DNA of 33,378 nt, from positions 1-33,378 of the forward strand of contig JARFQE010000137.1 of the NCBI GenBank assembly GCA_029287915.1. Direction: 5' to 3'. Position 1 is the first letter of the stretch. Every line of letters starts with the position of its first letter. The DNA is from Arenicellales bacterium. Its GTDB lineage: Bacteria > Pseudomonadota > Gammaproteobacteria > BMS3Bbin11. Shown piece by piece: positions 16,905-24,181 of the stretch. Both the position numbers and the translations under genes were made by a program. The notes under the pieces are model-generated. The model did not search any database, was not told the DNA's origin, and was given only the letters and a program-made list of their open reading frames with translations.

Positions 16905-17204
16905 CTGGAATTCCATGTATGCGCGTTGACCGGATCTTCACGCCCATTCTGCTACCGTATTGTCACACTGACTATGCCGGGGAAATGAACTTAGCATGAT
17001 GATGGAAAAGACAGCGACCAAGGACGCGTTTGCATAACTATGGCGACCTATGCCACGCTAGCGACTAATTGACAGCATGTCTCCTGCCGCAAATATAAAG
17101 GTGATGCGAACAGGACTGCTCCCATTTACCCATAGACATCAGTACACTCGCTGTATTAACCAGCAGCGCACCAGTCTCTATTGAATGCTGGCGGCGTAAC
17201 CACT
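16905..17204. other. Intergenic stretch without a supported gene
   Basis: About 300 bases with no convincing ORF, repeat or terminator hairpin. A 13-codon frame from about 16996 is too short and lacks a ribosome-binding site. The end of the stretch leads into the palindromes before the metallo-hydrolase gene. Confidence 0.5.
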
Positions 17205-17225
17205 TTGTATACAATTGTTAACAAT
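17205..17225. promoter_or_regulatory. Two adjoining palindromes, operator candidate
   Basis: TTGTATACAA (17205-17214) is a perfect 10-base palindrome and is followed directly by ATTGTTAACAAT (17214-17225), a perfect 12-base palindrome sharing one base. They end 13 bases before the GGGGAGG ribosome-binding site of the metallo-hydrolase. TATACA within the first could also be a -10 box. The arrangement suggests a regulator binding as two dimers; its identity is unknown. Confidence 0.5.
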
Positions 17226-17251
17226 AAACTAATAATCAGGGGAGGAAAGCA

Positions 17252-18241
17252 ATGAAAGGCAGCATGTTTACAGCGCTGATAGCTTACCTGGCTATCCTGC
17301 TGGCAGGGTTCTGGCTGTGGGCCAGCCCAGCGGTCGCCGATACGGTCAAGATTACGCCCCTCGGCAGCCACGATGGCGAGTTCTGCCGCTTCGATCGTGC
17401 ACTGGTGCTGGAGGACCCTGACGGAACACGGTTGCTGTATGACGCCGGTCGCACGGTGACCGGAGCCAATGATCCACGGCTGGGCAAGATCGACGTCGTA
17501 CTGGTCAGTCACATGCATGGTGACCATGTTGGCGACCGGCACATCAAGGCAATCAATACCGGTGAGTGTGGGAAGCCGGCGGTTAGCGAGAGTGCGCTGC
17601 CGAACACCAACAGCGTCAATATCGCGCTGGCCAGACAGTCCATTATTGTCACCGGCAGCGAGATGCCGAAGTTCTTTGCTGCCAGGCTGAAAGCGCTCGG
17701 GGGTGACCCAAAGGCCGCACAACTGGTTCGCTTCGGCGGTTCGCGCAAGGTCGGTGGCGTCAGCATCACCACGGTGCCGGCCGTACACTCTAACGGCATC
17801 GCAGGCGCAATGGTTGGCGGGGAGCTGGGTAAAATGCTCGATGCCGCGGGACTGACAGCCTATGCCGGGCCGCCGACCGGCTATGTGCTCACATTTTCTA
17901 ATGGCCTGTCAGTATACCTGTCCGGCGACACCGGTATCACTGCCGAGCAGGCCTCGGTTGTGCGTGACTACTACCGCGCCGGCCTCGCCGTGATCAATAT
18001 CGGTGACACGTTCACCACCGGCCCGAAGGAAGCTGCCTATGTCATCAATGAGCTGGTGCAGCCCGTCGCGGCGATTGCCTCGCATGCCAACGAGCTGGCA
18101 ACAGAGAACGGCAAGGTCAACCCCGGCACGCGCACAGCAACCTTTATCGAGTCCACCAAAGTGCCGGTGCACCTGCCACTGAGCGGCCGCACGATGGAAT
18201 TTGACCGCAGCGGGCGCTGCGTGGCTGGCTGCAGCCGCTAA
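17252..18241 (+). CDS. Exported metallo-beta-lactamase-fold hydrolase
   Basis: 329 residues. A signal peptide (about 1-29) ends SPAVA. The metal-binding SHMHGDH is at residues 86-92, with later ligands in VPAVHSNG, LSGDTG and IASHANE, giving a complete two-metal site. The KITPLGSHDGEFCRFDRA opening marks a common but uncharacterised periplasmic group; lactonase or other hydrolase activity is possible. The strong GGGGAGG ribosome-binding site and twin palindromes upstream suggest regulated expression. The stop TAA merges with the first unit of a repeat array. Confidence 0.85.
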   Translation: MKGSMFTALIAYLAILLAGFWLWASPAVADTVKITPLGSHDGEFCRFDRALVLEDPDGTRLLYDAGRTVTGANDPRLGKIDVVLVSHMHGDHVGDRHIKAINTGECGKPAVSESALPNTNSVNIALARQSIIVTGSEMPKFFAARLKALGGDPKAAQLVRFGGSRKVGGVSITTVPAVHSNGIAGAMVGGELGKMLDAAGLTAYAGPPTGYVLTFSNGLSVYLSGDTGITAEQASVVRDYYRAGLAVINIGDTFTTGPKEAAYVINELVQPVAAIASHANELATENGKVNPGTRTATFIESTKVPVHLPLSGRTMEFDRSGRCVAGCSR

Positions 18242-18315
18242 TCAAGGCGTCATAATCAAGGGGTCAGTCACTTTAATCAAGGGGTCAGAGTAATCAAGGG
18301 GTCAGTCACTTGATT
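18240..18315. repeat. Array of four AATCAAGGGGTCAG units
   Basis: Unit starts at 18240 (degenerate, AATCAAGGCGTCA), 18254, 18275 and 18292 each begin AATCAAGG and alternate between GTCAGTCACTT and GTCAGAGT continuations. The last unit is bounded by AATCAAG (18292-18298) and its reverse complement CTTGATT (18309-18315). The first unit supplies bases of the stop codon of the preceding gene. Same family as the elements at 55-110, 1286-1360 and 6941-7001. Confidence 0.8.
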
Positions 18316-18442
18316 GCAGTGTAAAAAGACTTTCCCGTGTGTTTTGAGTGTGTACTGGCACAGGCCTGTCATACTAATATTTTGGTATCATTCAGAGAAA
18401 AGACTCTGCAACCGAGATATCAACAAGGTGAGAAACCACCAC

Positions 18443-18937
18443 ATGGTAGAATCCAATCTGGATATCACAAATGGTCTGGGGCACATTGTCGTGTGCCCGA
18501 ACATGTCTGCTGACTGGCAGACAACGAAGCGTTTCCTGTGGGGTATTTCCGTGCTGTCGCTGTGCATCGCGATGGTTTTCACAATGGCCGGTTTCTGGGT
18601 AATTCTGCCGTTTGCCGGGCTTGAAATTCTTTTTCTGGTTTCCTTCATGAGCTGGGTGTCACACCAGTGCCATCGCAAGCAGGTCATTCATTTTCACGAC
18701 AATCACATCTGTGTCGAAAAGGGGCACCATGCACCAAAAGATACCTGGGAATCAGAACTCTTCTGGACGCGCCTGGTGATACAGAAACCACCTTATCGGG
18801 GTCATCCACATACGTTGTTGCTGCGCAGTAAACAGCAACAGGTGGAGATCGGCGAGTTTCTCAATGAGGAGGACAAGAAGAAGCTGATCAAGGAGTTGCG
18901 TAGTGTGATCAGTGTGGTGAACAGGAAGATTTATTGA
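18443..18937 (+). CDS. DUF2244 membrane protein
   Basis: 164 residues from ATG at 18443, with AAGGTGAG about 10 bases upstream; a longer frame back to 18314 would start inside the repeat array and is less likely. Two adjacent membrane spans (about residues 27-70, GISVLSLCIAMVFTMAGFWV and the following PFAGLEILFLV) are followed by a basic, His-rich cytoplasmic domain. The PFAGLE motif between spans and the layout match DUF2244, often found near haem-copper oxidase genes but of unknown function. Confidence 0.85.
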   Translation: MVESNLDITNGLGHIVVCPNMSADWQTTKRFLWGISVLSLCIAMVFTMAGFWVILPFAGLEILFLVSFMSWVSHQCHRKQVIHFHDNHICVEKGHHAPKDTWESELFWTRLVIQKPPYRGHPHTLLLRSKQQQVEIGEFLNEEDKKKLIKELRSVISVVNRKIY

Positions 18938-19000
18938 CTGCTCCTTATTTATGGACCATTCCCTAAAGTAGAGACAGCACAGAATAACAACGGCAAAGTG

Positions 19001-19459
19001 ATGATTGAAGACGAAGATGCTATCGACTGGGACGAGGAGTTCTCTGACGACCCGGATTACCAGGCCATGAGTCCTGAGAAGCGAAAGAAGTTACTGTCGG
19101 TGATGGAAAAGATGATTGATATGGGAATGGCCGCGGTATACGGCGATGAAGATGAAGGTGTGGCGGATGCAAATGTCGATTGCGGGAAATATCTTTCAAT
19201 TTGCCAGGCACGTTGCTGTACGCTGATGTTTGCCTTGACCAAAGAGGAAGTGAAGCGTGGGAGTGCGCAATACAATAAAGAGCGCCCGTACTTCATCGCG
19301 CGTAATGACGACGGTTATTGCCCACACCTCGATCGACAAAACTGTCGTTGTATGATCTGGGAAGAACGGCCGTTGCGCTGTCGCCGTTATGATTGCCGGG
19401 ATGATGATTATATCTGGCCGCAGGGGGTGCCCGAGCAGTCTATAGAGTCGGTAAAATAG
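19001..19459 (+). CDS. YkgJ-family cysteine-cluster protein
   Basis: 152 residues from ATG at 19001; a GTG directly before it (18998) is an alternative. The N-terminal 60 residues are strongly acidic. The Cys cluster follows: DCGKYLSICQARCC, then GYCPHLDRQNCRCMIW and RPLRCRRYDC. The spacing matches the YkgJ/UPF0153 family, thought to bind zinc or an iron-sulfur cluster. The role is unknown. It is 63 bp downstream of the DUF2244 gene on the same strand. No good ribosome-binding site is visible. Confidence 0.87.
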   Translation: MIEDEDAIDWDEEFSDDPDYQAMSPEKRKKLLSVMEKMIDMGMAAVYGDEDEGVADANVDCGKYLSICQARCCTLMFALTKEEVKRGSAQYNKERPYFIARNDDGYCPHLDRQNCRCMIWEERPLRCRRYDCRDDDYIWPQGVPEQSIESVK

Positions 19460-19552
19460 TAACAAAATGATTCTCCTATCTCGGCGATGACTGCTGCCAG
19501 ATTAGAGATTCTCAGATACAGACAGGAACATGTAAAGGACAATTTTTATTAG

Positions 19553-19888
19553 ATGATCAACTGGCCTGCCATTATCCACTATCAGGGCGATGATGAACTC
19601 TGTTATGTGGCTTCAGAATTCGAATGGGAAAGAAATCCTGAATGGTCAGCAACGGATTTTACTGAAGCTGATGTACTGATCGATAGTGTCGGGCGTGTCT
19701 ATCGGATGGCTGACCTGCAAGAAGGGAATGAGAGGCTGTTGGCAACGGGTCAGATTATTTCTGTTAACGATCTTTTGAATCTTGTACAGCGGCATGCGGC
19801 TATGAACAATACCTGTTGTGTCGAAAAGATCGGTTTTCGTACTATTGATGAAGCTATGGCGGTCATTGCCAGTCTGGTCGAGCAGTGA
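19553..19888 (+). CDS. Small cytoplasmic protein, DUF4144-like
   Basis: 111 residues. The opening MINWPAIIHYQGDDELCYVA resembles DUF4144 proteins of marine gammaproteobacteria, which I recall by their WP(A/C)I start and ADVLIDSVGRVY-type middle; the assignment is moderate. No signal or membrane segment. AAGGA lies about 15 bases upstream, further than ideal. It precedes the persulfide dioxygenase by 61 bp on the same strand, so joint transcription is possible. Confidence 0.65.
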   Translation: MINWPAIIHYQGDDELCYVASEFEWERNPEWSATDFTEADVLIDSVGRVYRMADLQEGNERLLATGQIISVNDLLNLVQRHAAMNNTCCVEKIGFRTIDEAMAVIASLVEQ

Positions 19889-19949
19889 ACAATAGCCTCC
19901 GCTATCTGTCTTAATAAATCACAGTAGAGTTAACACATAGAGGAATGTC

Positions 19950-20705
19950 ATGATTTTCAGGCAATTATTCGAAACGGATTCCAGCACATACACCTATTTA
20001 CTGGCCTGCCGTGATACAGGTGCCGCAGTTCTGATCGATCCTGTTATCGATAGCGTTGAGCGTGATATCGAGCTTATCCAGAAACTGCAGCTAACGCTCG
20101 CCTATACCATCGATACTCATCTGCATGCCGACCACCTGACCGGAGCGCGTGTATTGCGCAACAAGACCGGCTGCCAGGTGGCTTTTCCCGAGGTGGAAAT
20201 GCCGGAGTGTGCAGATATCGCAATGAAAGAGGGCGTGCCATTTCAGTTTGGCAGCATTAGGCTGGACCCATTATTTACCCCGGGACATACCTCGCATCAC
20301 TTCGCTTACCGGCTTGATGACGGCACACAAAGCAGGGTATTCACCGGCGACGCACTATTGATCGAAGGATGCGGCCGCACCGATTTCCAGTCCGGCGACG
20401 CTGCAACGCTTTACCATAGCATCCGCGAAAAGCTGTTTACTCTGCCCGATGAGACGCTGGTCTACCCGGGACATGACTATAATGGCCGGCAGGTTTCCAG
20501 TATTGGTCAGGAAAAGGCACGCAACCCACGCCTGGGGATGGATAAATCAGAAGCGGATTTTATCGCCATCATGCAGGATCTAGACCTGCCTTACCCACGC
20601 AAGATTGATTTCGCGGTGCCCGGTAACGAGCAATGCGGGAAATGCCCGGATAATGTTCCGGCCGAGTTCCAGGGGCCTTGCCACCGCTTTGACCAGGGTG
20701 AGTAG
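19950..20705 (+). CDS. Persulfide dioxygenase (ETHE1-like), MBL fold
   Basis: 251-residue non-haem iron enzyme that oxidises glutathione persulfide to sulfite and glutathione. The THLHADH motif (residues 56-62), PGHTSHH, TGDALLI and YPGHDYNG give the iron ligands and the ETHE1 signature; GCGRTDFQSGD is especially diagnostic. The C-terminal tail has a Cys pair (EQCGKCPDN) and a further Cys, slightly extended relative to ETHE1. GAGGAATGTC supports the start. A hairpin follows before the convergent metallo-hydrolase. The gene indicates sulfide or persulfide handling in this cell. Confidence 0.9.
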   Translation: MIFRQLFETDSSTYTYLLACRDTGAAVLIDPVIDSVERDIELIQKLQLTLAYTIDTHLHADHLTGARVLRNKTGCQVAFPEVEMPECADIAMKEGVPFQFGSIRLDPLFTPGHTSHHFAYRLDDGTQSRVFTGDALLIEGCGRTDFQSGDAATLYHSIREKLFTLPDETLVYPGHDYNGRQVSSIGQEKARNPRLGMDKSEADFIAIMQDLDLPYPRKIDFAVPGNEQCGKCPDNVPAEFQGPCHRFDQGE

Positions 20706-20810
20706 AAAAACTCGGTTTGGCTGTTTTAATATCGTTTCCCGGCCGCAATGGCGGCTTTATCTTTTTACTCTCGGTTTTGTGTCTTTGATTTAGCCAGGCT
20801 AATAAGCGTT

Positions 20811-20838
20811 ATCCCCCTTTTTTTATTCAAAGGGGGAT
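20811..20838. terminator. Bidirectional terminator-like hairpin
   Basis: ATCCCCCTTT (20811-20820) and AAAGGGGGAT (20829-20838) form a perfect 10-bp stem with an 8-base, T-rich loop. It lies between convergent genes ending at 20705 and 20860. There is no long T run directly after either arm, but the stem itself starts with A/T pairs. Confidence 0.7.
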
Positions 20839-20859
20839 TGTAAATATAAAATAGATGAT

Positions 20860-21651
20860 TTAAGCCGCCATCATTTTTTCCAGTGCTGCCTGGTCTGGTC
20901 CAAAAAACCGGGGCGCTCGTGTTGCATCCATTAGATAGGAAAAAAGTTCGCTGTTAATACCCCGTGCCGGTGGAAGATGACTGCTTAGAATAGTTGTCGC
21001 ATTCAGCCTGCTGATATCCGACAGGCTGTCGCTGAAACTGGCATTGTCAATCTTGCTTAACCACGGCGCATCAATCGTCGCCCATTTAATGCAGCCTTCA
21101 CGCAACGCATCAGTGTTCATTGCCTCAGCGGATTCGGATGGTTCCTGCATTAATGCACCGAAACTGTCGGCGCTGAACAGGGTGTGATTCTTTGTGTCCA
21201 GCAGGCCGCAGGTTTCTGGCGCATCGTAAGTGGGCGGCGAAACAGCCAGTAGCTTGCGATCACCGACATCCAGTTGCTGGCCGGGATTGAGCAGGTACAC
21301 GCGGTCGAGCGGTATGCCGAGTATGCCCATTTTTCCCATGCCCAGGTAGCACGTCACAATGCGGGCGTTGGGAGCATCGTTAAGAATGTCTTTCAGGTTG
21401 CCCAGGTGATCGGGGTCCGCGTGGGTAATCCAGATCCATTGTAAATCAGCAGGATCTATCAGGTTGTACAGCTGCTCGCGGAACTGTTTACCCATAGAAG
21501 CAAGGCCGGTATCAACCAGTACCGGTTGTTGCGCATTTATTAAAAATGCATTGATCGGCAATAGACCTAAGCCGGGTAATGGAAAGTAGGCATTAATGGA
21601 GGTGGTGTCTTTTGCGACAAGGCCTGGCTCTAGTAGTGTTGGTTCGTTCAT
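20860..21651 (-). CDS. MBL-fold protein with flavodiiron-like metal motif
   Basis: 263 residues. The first metal motif reads ITHADPDH (His77, Asp79, Asp81, His82), with Asp in place of the usual second His; flavodiiron oxygen-binding domains have Glu there. Later elements are TLFSADSFGAL (Asp) and LSSHLPP (His); the position expected to supply a middle His reads PPTYDAPET. A di-iron oxygen-binding role is possible but the ligand set is altered. No signal peptide. AGGAGAAGC precedes the ATG. It is transcribed away from a TetR regulator, across a gap with three palindromes, and is that regulator's likely target. Confidence 0.8.
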   Translation of the reverse strand: MNEPTLLEPGLVAKDTTSINAYFPLPGLGLLPINAFLINAQQPVLVDTGLASMGKQFREQLYNLIDPADLQWIWITHADPDHLGNLKDILNDAPNARIVTCYLGMGKMGILGIPLDRVYLLNPGQQLDVGDRKLLAVSPPTYDAPETCGLLDTKNHTLFSADSFGALMQEPSESAEAMNTDALREGCIKWATIDAPWLSKIDNASFSDSLSDISRLNATTILSSHLPPARGINSELFSYLMDATRAPRFFGPDQAALEKMMAA

Positions 21652-21683
21652 GGCTGCTTCTCCTGATCCCTTTTAATTTATTA

Positions 21684-21764
21684 AGTATACATTTGTGTAT
21701 ACTGAAATTAGCATAACGACAATATTTGTACTTGTCAAATATTCATTAAACATATATGTTTAAT
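21684..21764. promoter_or_regulatory. Divergent control region with three inverted repeats
   Basis: Three perfect inverted repeats lie in the 104-bp divergent gap. AGTATACA (21684-21691) / TGTATACT (21696-21703) contains TATACT-like -10 boxes for the minus-strand gene. AATATTTG (21721-21728) / CAAATATT (21736-21743) is in the middle. The continuous 20-base palindrome ATTAAACATATATGTTTAAT (21745-21764) covers the TetR start codon. The layout fits TetR autoregulation plus control of the metallo-hydrolase; which repeat is the operator is unknown. Confidence 0.65.
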
Positions 21765-22343
21765 AAAATGAAAAAGCGAAAATACAAGCAAAAAGCCCGT
21801 GCCGAGCAGGTGCAGGAAACAAGACAATTAATCATTGATGCGACAGTAAAGCTGCATGAACAGCTGGGCCCTGCAAAAACGACTATCAAGGCCATCGCTG
21901 AGCAGGCAGGCGTACAACGCCTGACTGTGTATCGCCATTTCCCGGATGAAACCAGTTTATTTCAAGCCTGTTCCTCGCACTGGCTCGGGTTGCATCCATT
22001 ACCGGTGGTATCTGAGAGTAAAGATGATGATTCGGTGAAACAAACCACTAAAACACTGCTATCCTTTTACCTCTATTACCGTCAAACTGAGGGCATGTGG
22101 CGGTCGATTTATCATGATGTCGATGATGTTGCGGCTTTGCGAGAGCCAATGAGAAAAATTGAGTCCTATATAGATGCGATACGTGATGAGTTACTGGCAG
22201 CCTGGAAAGTCAAGGCAAAAGATAAAAAGCAATTGTCGCTGACATTGCGCCATTGTCTGCGTTTTTCAACCTGGTGTTCATTGAAGAATGAAAAATTACC
22301 AGATAAGCAGTTGGTGGAGCTGGTGATGAGCTGGCTTGTTTAA
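21756..22343 (+). CDS. TetR/AcrR-family transcriptional regulator
   Basis: 195 residues. The N-terminal DNA-binding domain shows TRQLIIDATVKLHEQLG, then TIKAIAEQAGVQRLTVYRHF (helix-turn-helix, about residues 45-65) and PDETSLFQAC. The rest is a helical ligand-binding domain without recognisable specificity. ATG at 21756 falls inside a 20-base palindrome; ATG at 21768 (MKKRK) is an alternative start. Neither has a ribosome-binding site, so translation may be leaderless. It probably represses the divergent metallo-hydrolase and itself. Confidence 0.88.
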   Translation: MFNKMKKRKYKQKARAEQVQETRQLIIDATVKLHEQLGPAKTTIKAIAEQAGVQRLTVYRHFPDETSLFQACSSHWLGLHPLPVVSESKDDDSVKQTTKTLLSFYLYYRQTEGMWRSIYHDVDDVAALREPMRKIESYIDAIRDELLAAWKVKAKDKKQLSLTLRHCLRFSTWCSLKNEKLPDKQLVELVMSWLV

Positions 22344-22455
22344 TTCAACAGTATGACTTATCAAACCGTTGGAGTATTTGATTAACCCTTGACCTTGTCC
22401 CTTTTTCGATTGATATTACAGATTCGACAGACTGGATAAATAAAGGAATAGTACG

Positions 22456-22779
22456 ATGACCTATGTCGTTACAGAAAATTGTATTCGCTGTAAATACACC
22501 GATTGTGTAGATGTCTGTCCTGTCGATGCTTTCCGTGAAGGTCCAAATTTCCTCGTCATTGATCCGGAAGATTGTATCGACTGTGACGTGTGTGTGCCAG
22601 AATGCCCGGCTGAAGCAATCTTCGCCGAGGACGATGTCCCACAAGAGCAGCAGGATTTCATCGCACTGAATGCCGAGCTGGCTGTGAAGTGGCCCTCTAT
22701 CACAGAAGGCAAGGACCCGTTGCCGGATGCCGCTGACTGGGATGGTGTGGAAGGCAAGTTGCAGTACCTCGAGAAATAG
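22456..22779 (+). CDS. fdxA: 7Fe ferredoxin (FdxA-type)
   Basis: 107 residues, a [3Fe-4S][4Fe-4S] ferredoxin of the Azotobacter FdI type. Cys9, Cys17 and Cys50 suit the 3Fe cluster; Cys21, Cys40, Cys43 and Cys46 the 4Fe cluster; Cys12 is the usual extra residue ([20 protein letters not shown], then [16 protein letters not shown]). The C-terminal extension ending in GKLQYLEK is typical of FdxA. AAGGAA upstream supports the start. It is a low-potential cytoplasmic electron carrier; the partner is not shown. Confidence 0.94.
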   Translation: MTYVVTENCIRCKYTDCVDVCPVDAFREGPNFLVIDPEDCIDCDVCVPECPAEAIFAEDDVPQEQQDFIALNAELAVKWPSITEGKDPLPDAADWDGVEGKLQYLEK

Positions 22780-23011
22780 CACATCCAATTACGCTCTTTT
22801 CTTGTTTATCGCTGGATGATAAACCCTCCTGTCCATTTGATTTTATTCTGCCTCGCGAAATCAGGTCTTGCAATAATCAGTCAATAAAAACAATAAATTA
22901 TGTCAAATTTTACAATATAAACTAAATTTTCTCTTACATCAGTGGAACTAATCCTGACTAAAAAGGTCAGATATTTTGAATATACTGAAATACTGATATA
23001 GGAGGTTAGCT

Positions 23012-23464
23012 ATGACTGGACTGATACCTGGATTTCCCTATGACGGTGTGGTCACCATTAACCGCGTTATTCTGAAACCGCAATATTCTGTGGATGATCT
23101 GCAGGAACGCGTGGCCGAGCTGTGTGAAAACGTTAAAACCTATCATTCCGACACCGGTTTTGTCGGTGGTTTCGTGGCCCTCAACTCCGGTGAGATATCC
23201 AATGAGGGGTCGACGATAGGCCAGGCCGTGGCCAGCCCGCTGAAGGGCAAAGAGGCAATGATTGTGACTTTCTGGAACTCGTTCGAGGATCATGAACGGT
23301 CGCATCGTTCCGAGACCTTCCAGCCGTTGTTCAAGAATGTGCTGGAACTCTGTGAAAACGGTAACGAGGAAATTGCCTATGATATGCTCTGGTCCGGCAA
23401 GGCCTATTCAGCTGAAGAGGCTAAGAAAGCCAGGGAAATAAAGCAGCTCTATTCTGCTGCTTAA
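23012..23464 (+). CDS. Dimeric alpha/beta-barrel protein resembling the N-terminal half of sulfur oxygenase/reductase
   Basis: 150 residues, no signal peptide, strong GGAGGT ribosome-binding site (23001-23006). The pattern TFWNSFEDHERSHRSETF gives His94 and His98 in an FW-x5-H-x3-H spacing. From memory, this is the same spacing as the iron ligands His86/His90 of archaeal sulfur oxygenase/reductase (SOR). Glu120 in EEIAYDM falls close to the place of SOR Glu114. A GFVGG motif (49-53) also matches the SOR region GFVG, and Cys38 and Cys114 lie near, but not exactly at, the SOR Cys positions. Full SOR is about 310 residues, so this would be a minimal form. Antibiotic-biosynthesis-monooxygenase-like folds also show a W...H..H helix, so the enzyme activity is unproven. 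It follows fdxA by 232 bp in an AT-rich gap. Confidence 0.7.
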   Translation: MTGLIPGFPYDGVVTINRVILKPQYSVDDLQERVAELCENVKTYHSDTGFVGGFVALNSGEISNEGSTIGQAVASPLKGKEAMIVTFWNSFEDHERSHRSETFQPLFKNVLELCENGNEEIAYDMLWSGKAYSAEEAKKAREIKQLYSAA

Positions 23465-23493
23465 GCTCGACCCTGTCGGCGGCACCACAAGCT

Positions 23494-23508
23494 AATCAGG
23501 GGGTCAGA
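23494..23508. repeat. Solitary REP-like half unit
   Basis: AATCAGGGGGTCAGA, a one-base variant of the AATCAAGGGGTCAGA unit. It lies between the stop of the SOR-like gene and its terminator. Confidence 0.55.
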
Positions 23509-23558
23509 AGCCTGGCCGGATTTTCACTACTTCAGGTAAATTTATTTACCTTACCAAT

Positions 23559-23592
23559 AAAAAGGGCCGGTGAATTCACACCGGCCCTTTTT
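23559..23592. terminator. Strong bidirectional terminator
   Basis: AAAAAGGGCCGGTG (23559-23572) pairs perfectly with CACCGGCCCTTTTT (23579-23592) around a 6-base loop, followed by another T. The A run before and T run after make it work on both strands. It ends the plus-strand SOR-like gene and the minus-strand small membrane protein gene. Confidence 0.92.
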
Positions 23593-23614
23593 TAATCCTT
23601 TTACTACCTGTAAC

Positions 23615-23722
23615 TTAAGAAACGTAGTTAGCCAGGTAAATTATACCCAGGAACATAGCGAATAAAGTAGTCATCAGGATAGTCATTGTACGTTTCATTG
23701 CTGAATCTGTAGTTTCCATCAT
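23615..23722 (-). CDS. 35-residue single-span membrane protein
   Basis: Short ORF, ATG ATG at 23722/23719 to TAA, with GAGGTG 2-6 bases upstream (on the minus strand AGAGGTGCT). The protein opens with a short polar part (METTDSAMKRT) and then has one hydrophobic span (about residues 13-31, ILMTTLFAMFLGIIYLANY). A positively charged KR before the span suggests the N-terminus stays in the cytoplasm. Size and shape recall small accessory subunits of respiratory complexes, but no family is recognised. It shares the terminator at 23559-23592 with the convergent SOR-like gene, which supports it being a real transcript end. Confidence 0.7.
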   Translation of the reverse strand: MMETTDSAMKRTMTILMTTLFAMFLGIIYLANYVS

Positions 23723-24181
23723 AGCACCTCTAAATAGTCGTTGGAGATACGGCCGTTAACTGGCCACCAAAAATCTGATTGGCAGTTTAACGAGTTGATG
23801 TACTGATAGATAATCAATTTACAGATGTACCTATAAACAAAATTTTCTTATATAAAATAAAGGTTTATAAAAAGTATGGGTAATTGACAAAATTACTGGG
23901 TTTTTCATCACGAAGGTCGCAATCAAAAGATAGAATCTTTAAGGTAGAATTGTTTTTATTAGCGCCCGAAATAAAGTGTCGCAGAGAATTATTGTTAATT
24001 ATGTTCGCTTGTATTGCGATCTGCCGATGTGTCGATTATTACTTGATAGACAATATGGGCAGACAATGCCAAATGGTCTTGAGATAAAATAGAAAAGTGG
24101 ACAAATATTAATAATTAATCGTGTTCTTTCACCAGTTTAAGCTTTACTCTAGTGAATGAAAAATGGTGATCAGGTAACAAT
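23723..24181. other. AT-rich intergenic region
   Basis: About 460 bases without a supported gene. A 67-codon frame from a TTG at 23884 has no ribosome-binding site, is rich in Arg and Cys and ends without motif, so I reject it. The stretch should hold the promoter of the 35-residue protein (reading left) and of the aldo-keto reductase (reading right). No palindrome stands out. Confidence 0.5.

Noticed and set aside
16996-17037. 13-codon ORF after the thiamine-binding gene
   Set aside because: Too short, no ribosome-binding site, no sign of leader-peptide features.
17156-17788. 210-codon minus-strand frame
   Set aside because: Antisense to the metallo-hydrolase with its HxHxDH site and strong ribosome-binding site.
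18240-18315. CRISPR or attachment-site interpretation of the repeat array
   Set aside because: Spacings are too short and uneven, and the same unit occurs singly elsewhere, so it is a dispersed repeat family.
22345-22788. 147-codon minus-strand frame
   Set aside because: Antisense to the 7Fe ferredoxin, whose Cys pattern settles the coding strand.
23884-24087. 67-codon plus-strand frame
   Set aside because: TTG start, no ribosome-binding site, no motif, in an AT-rich promoter region.
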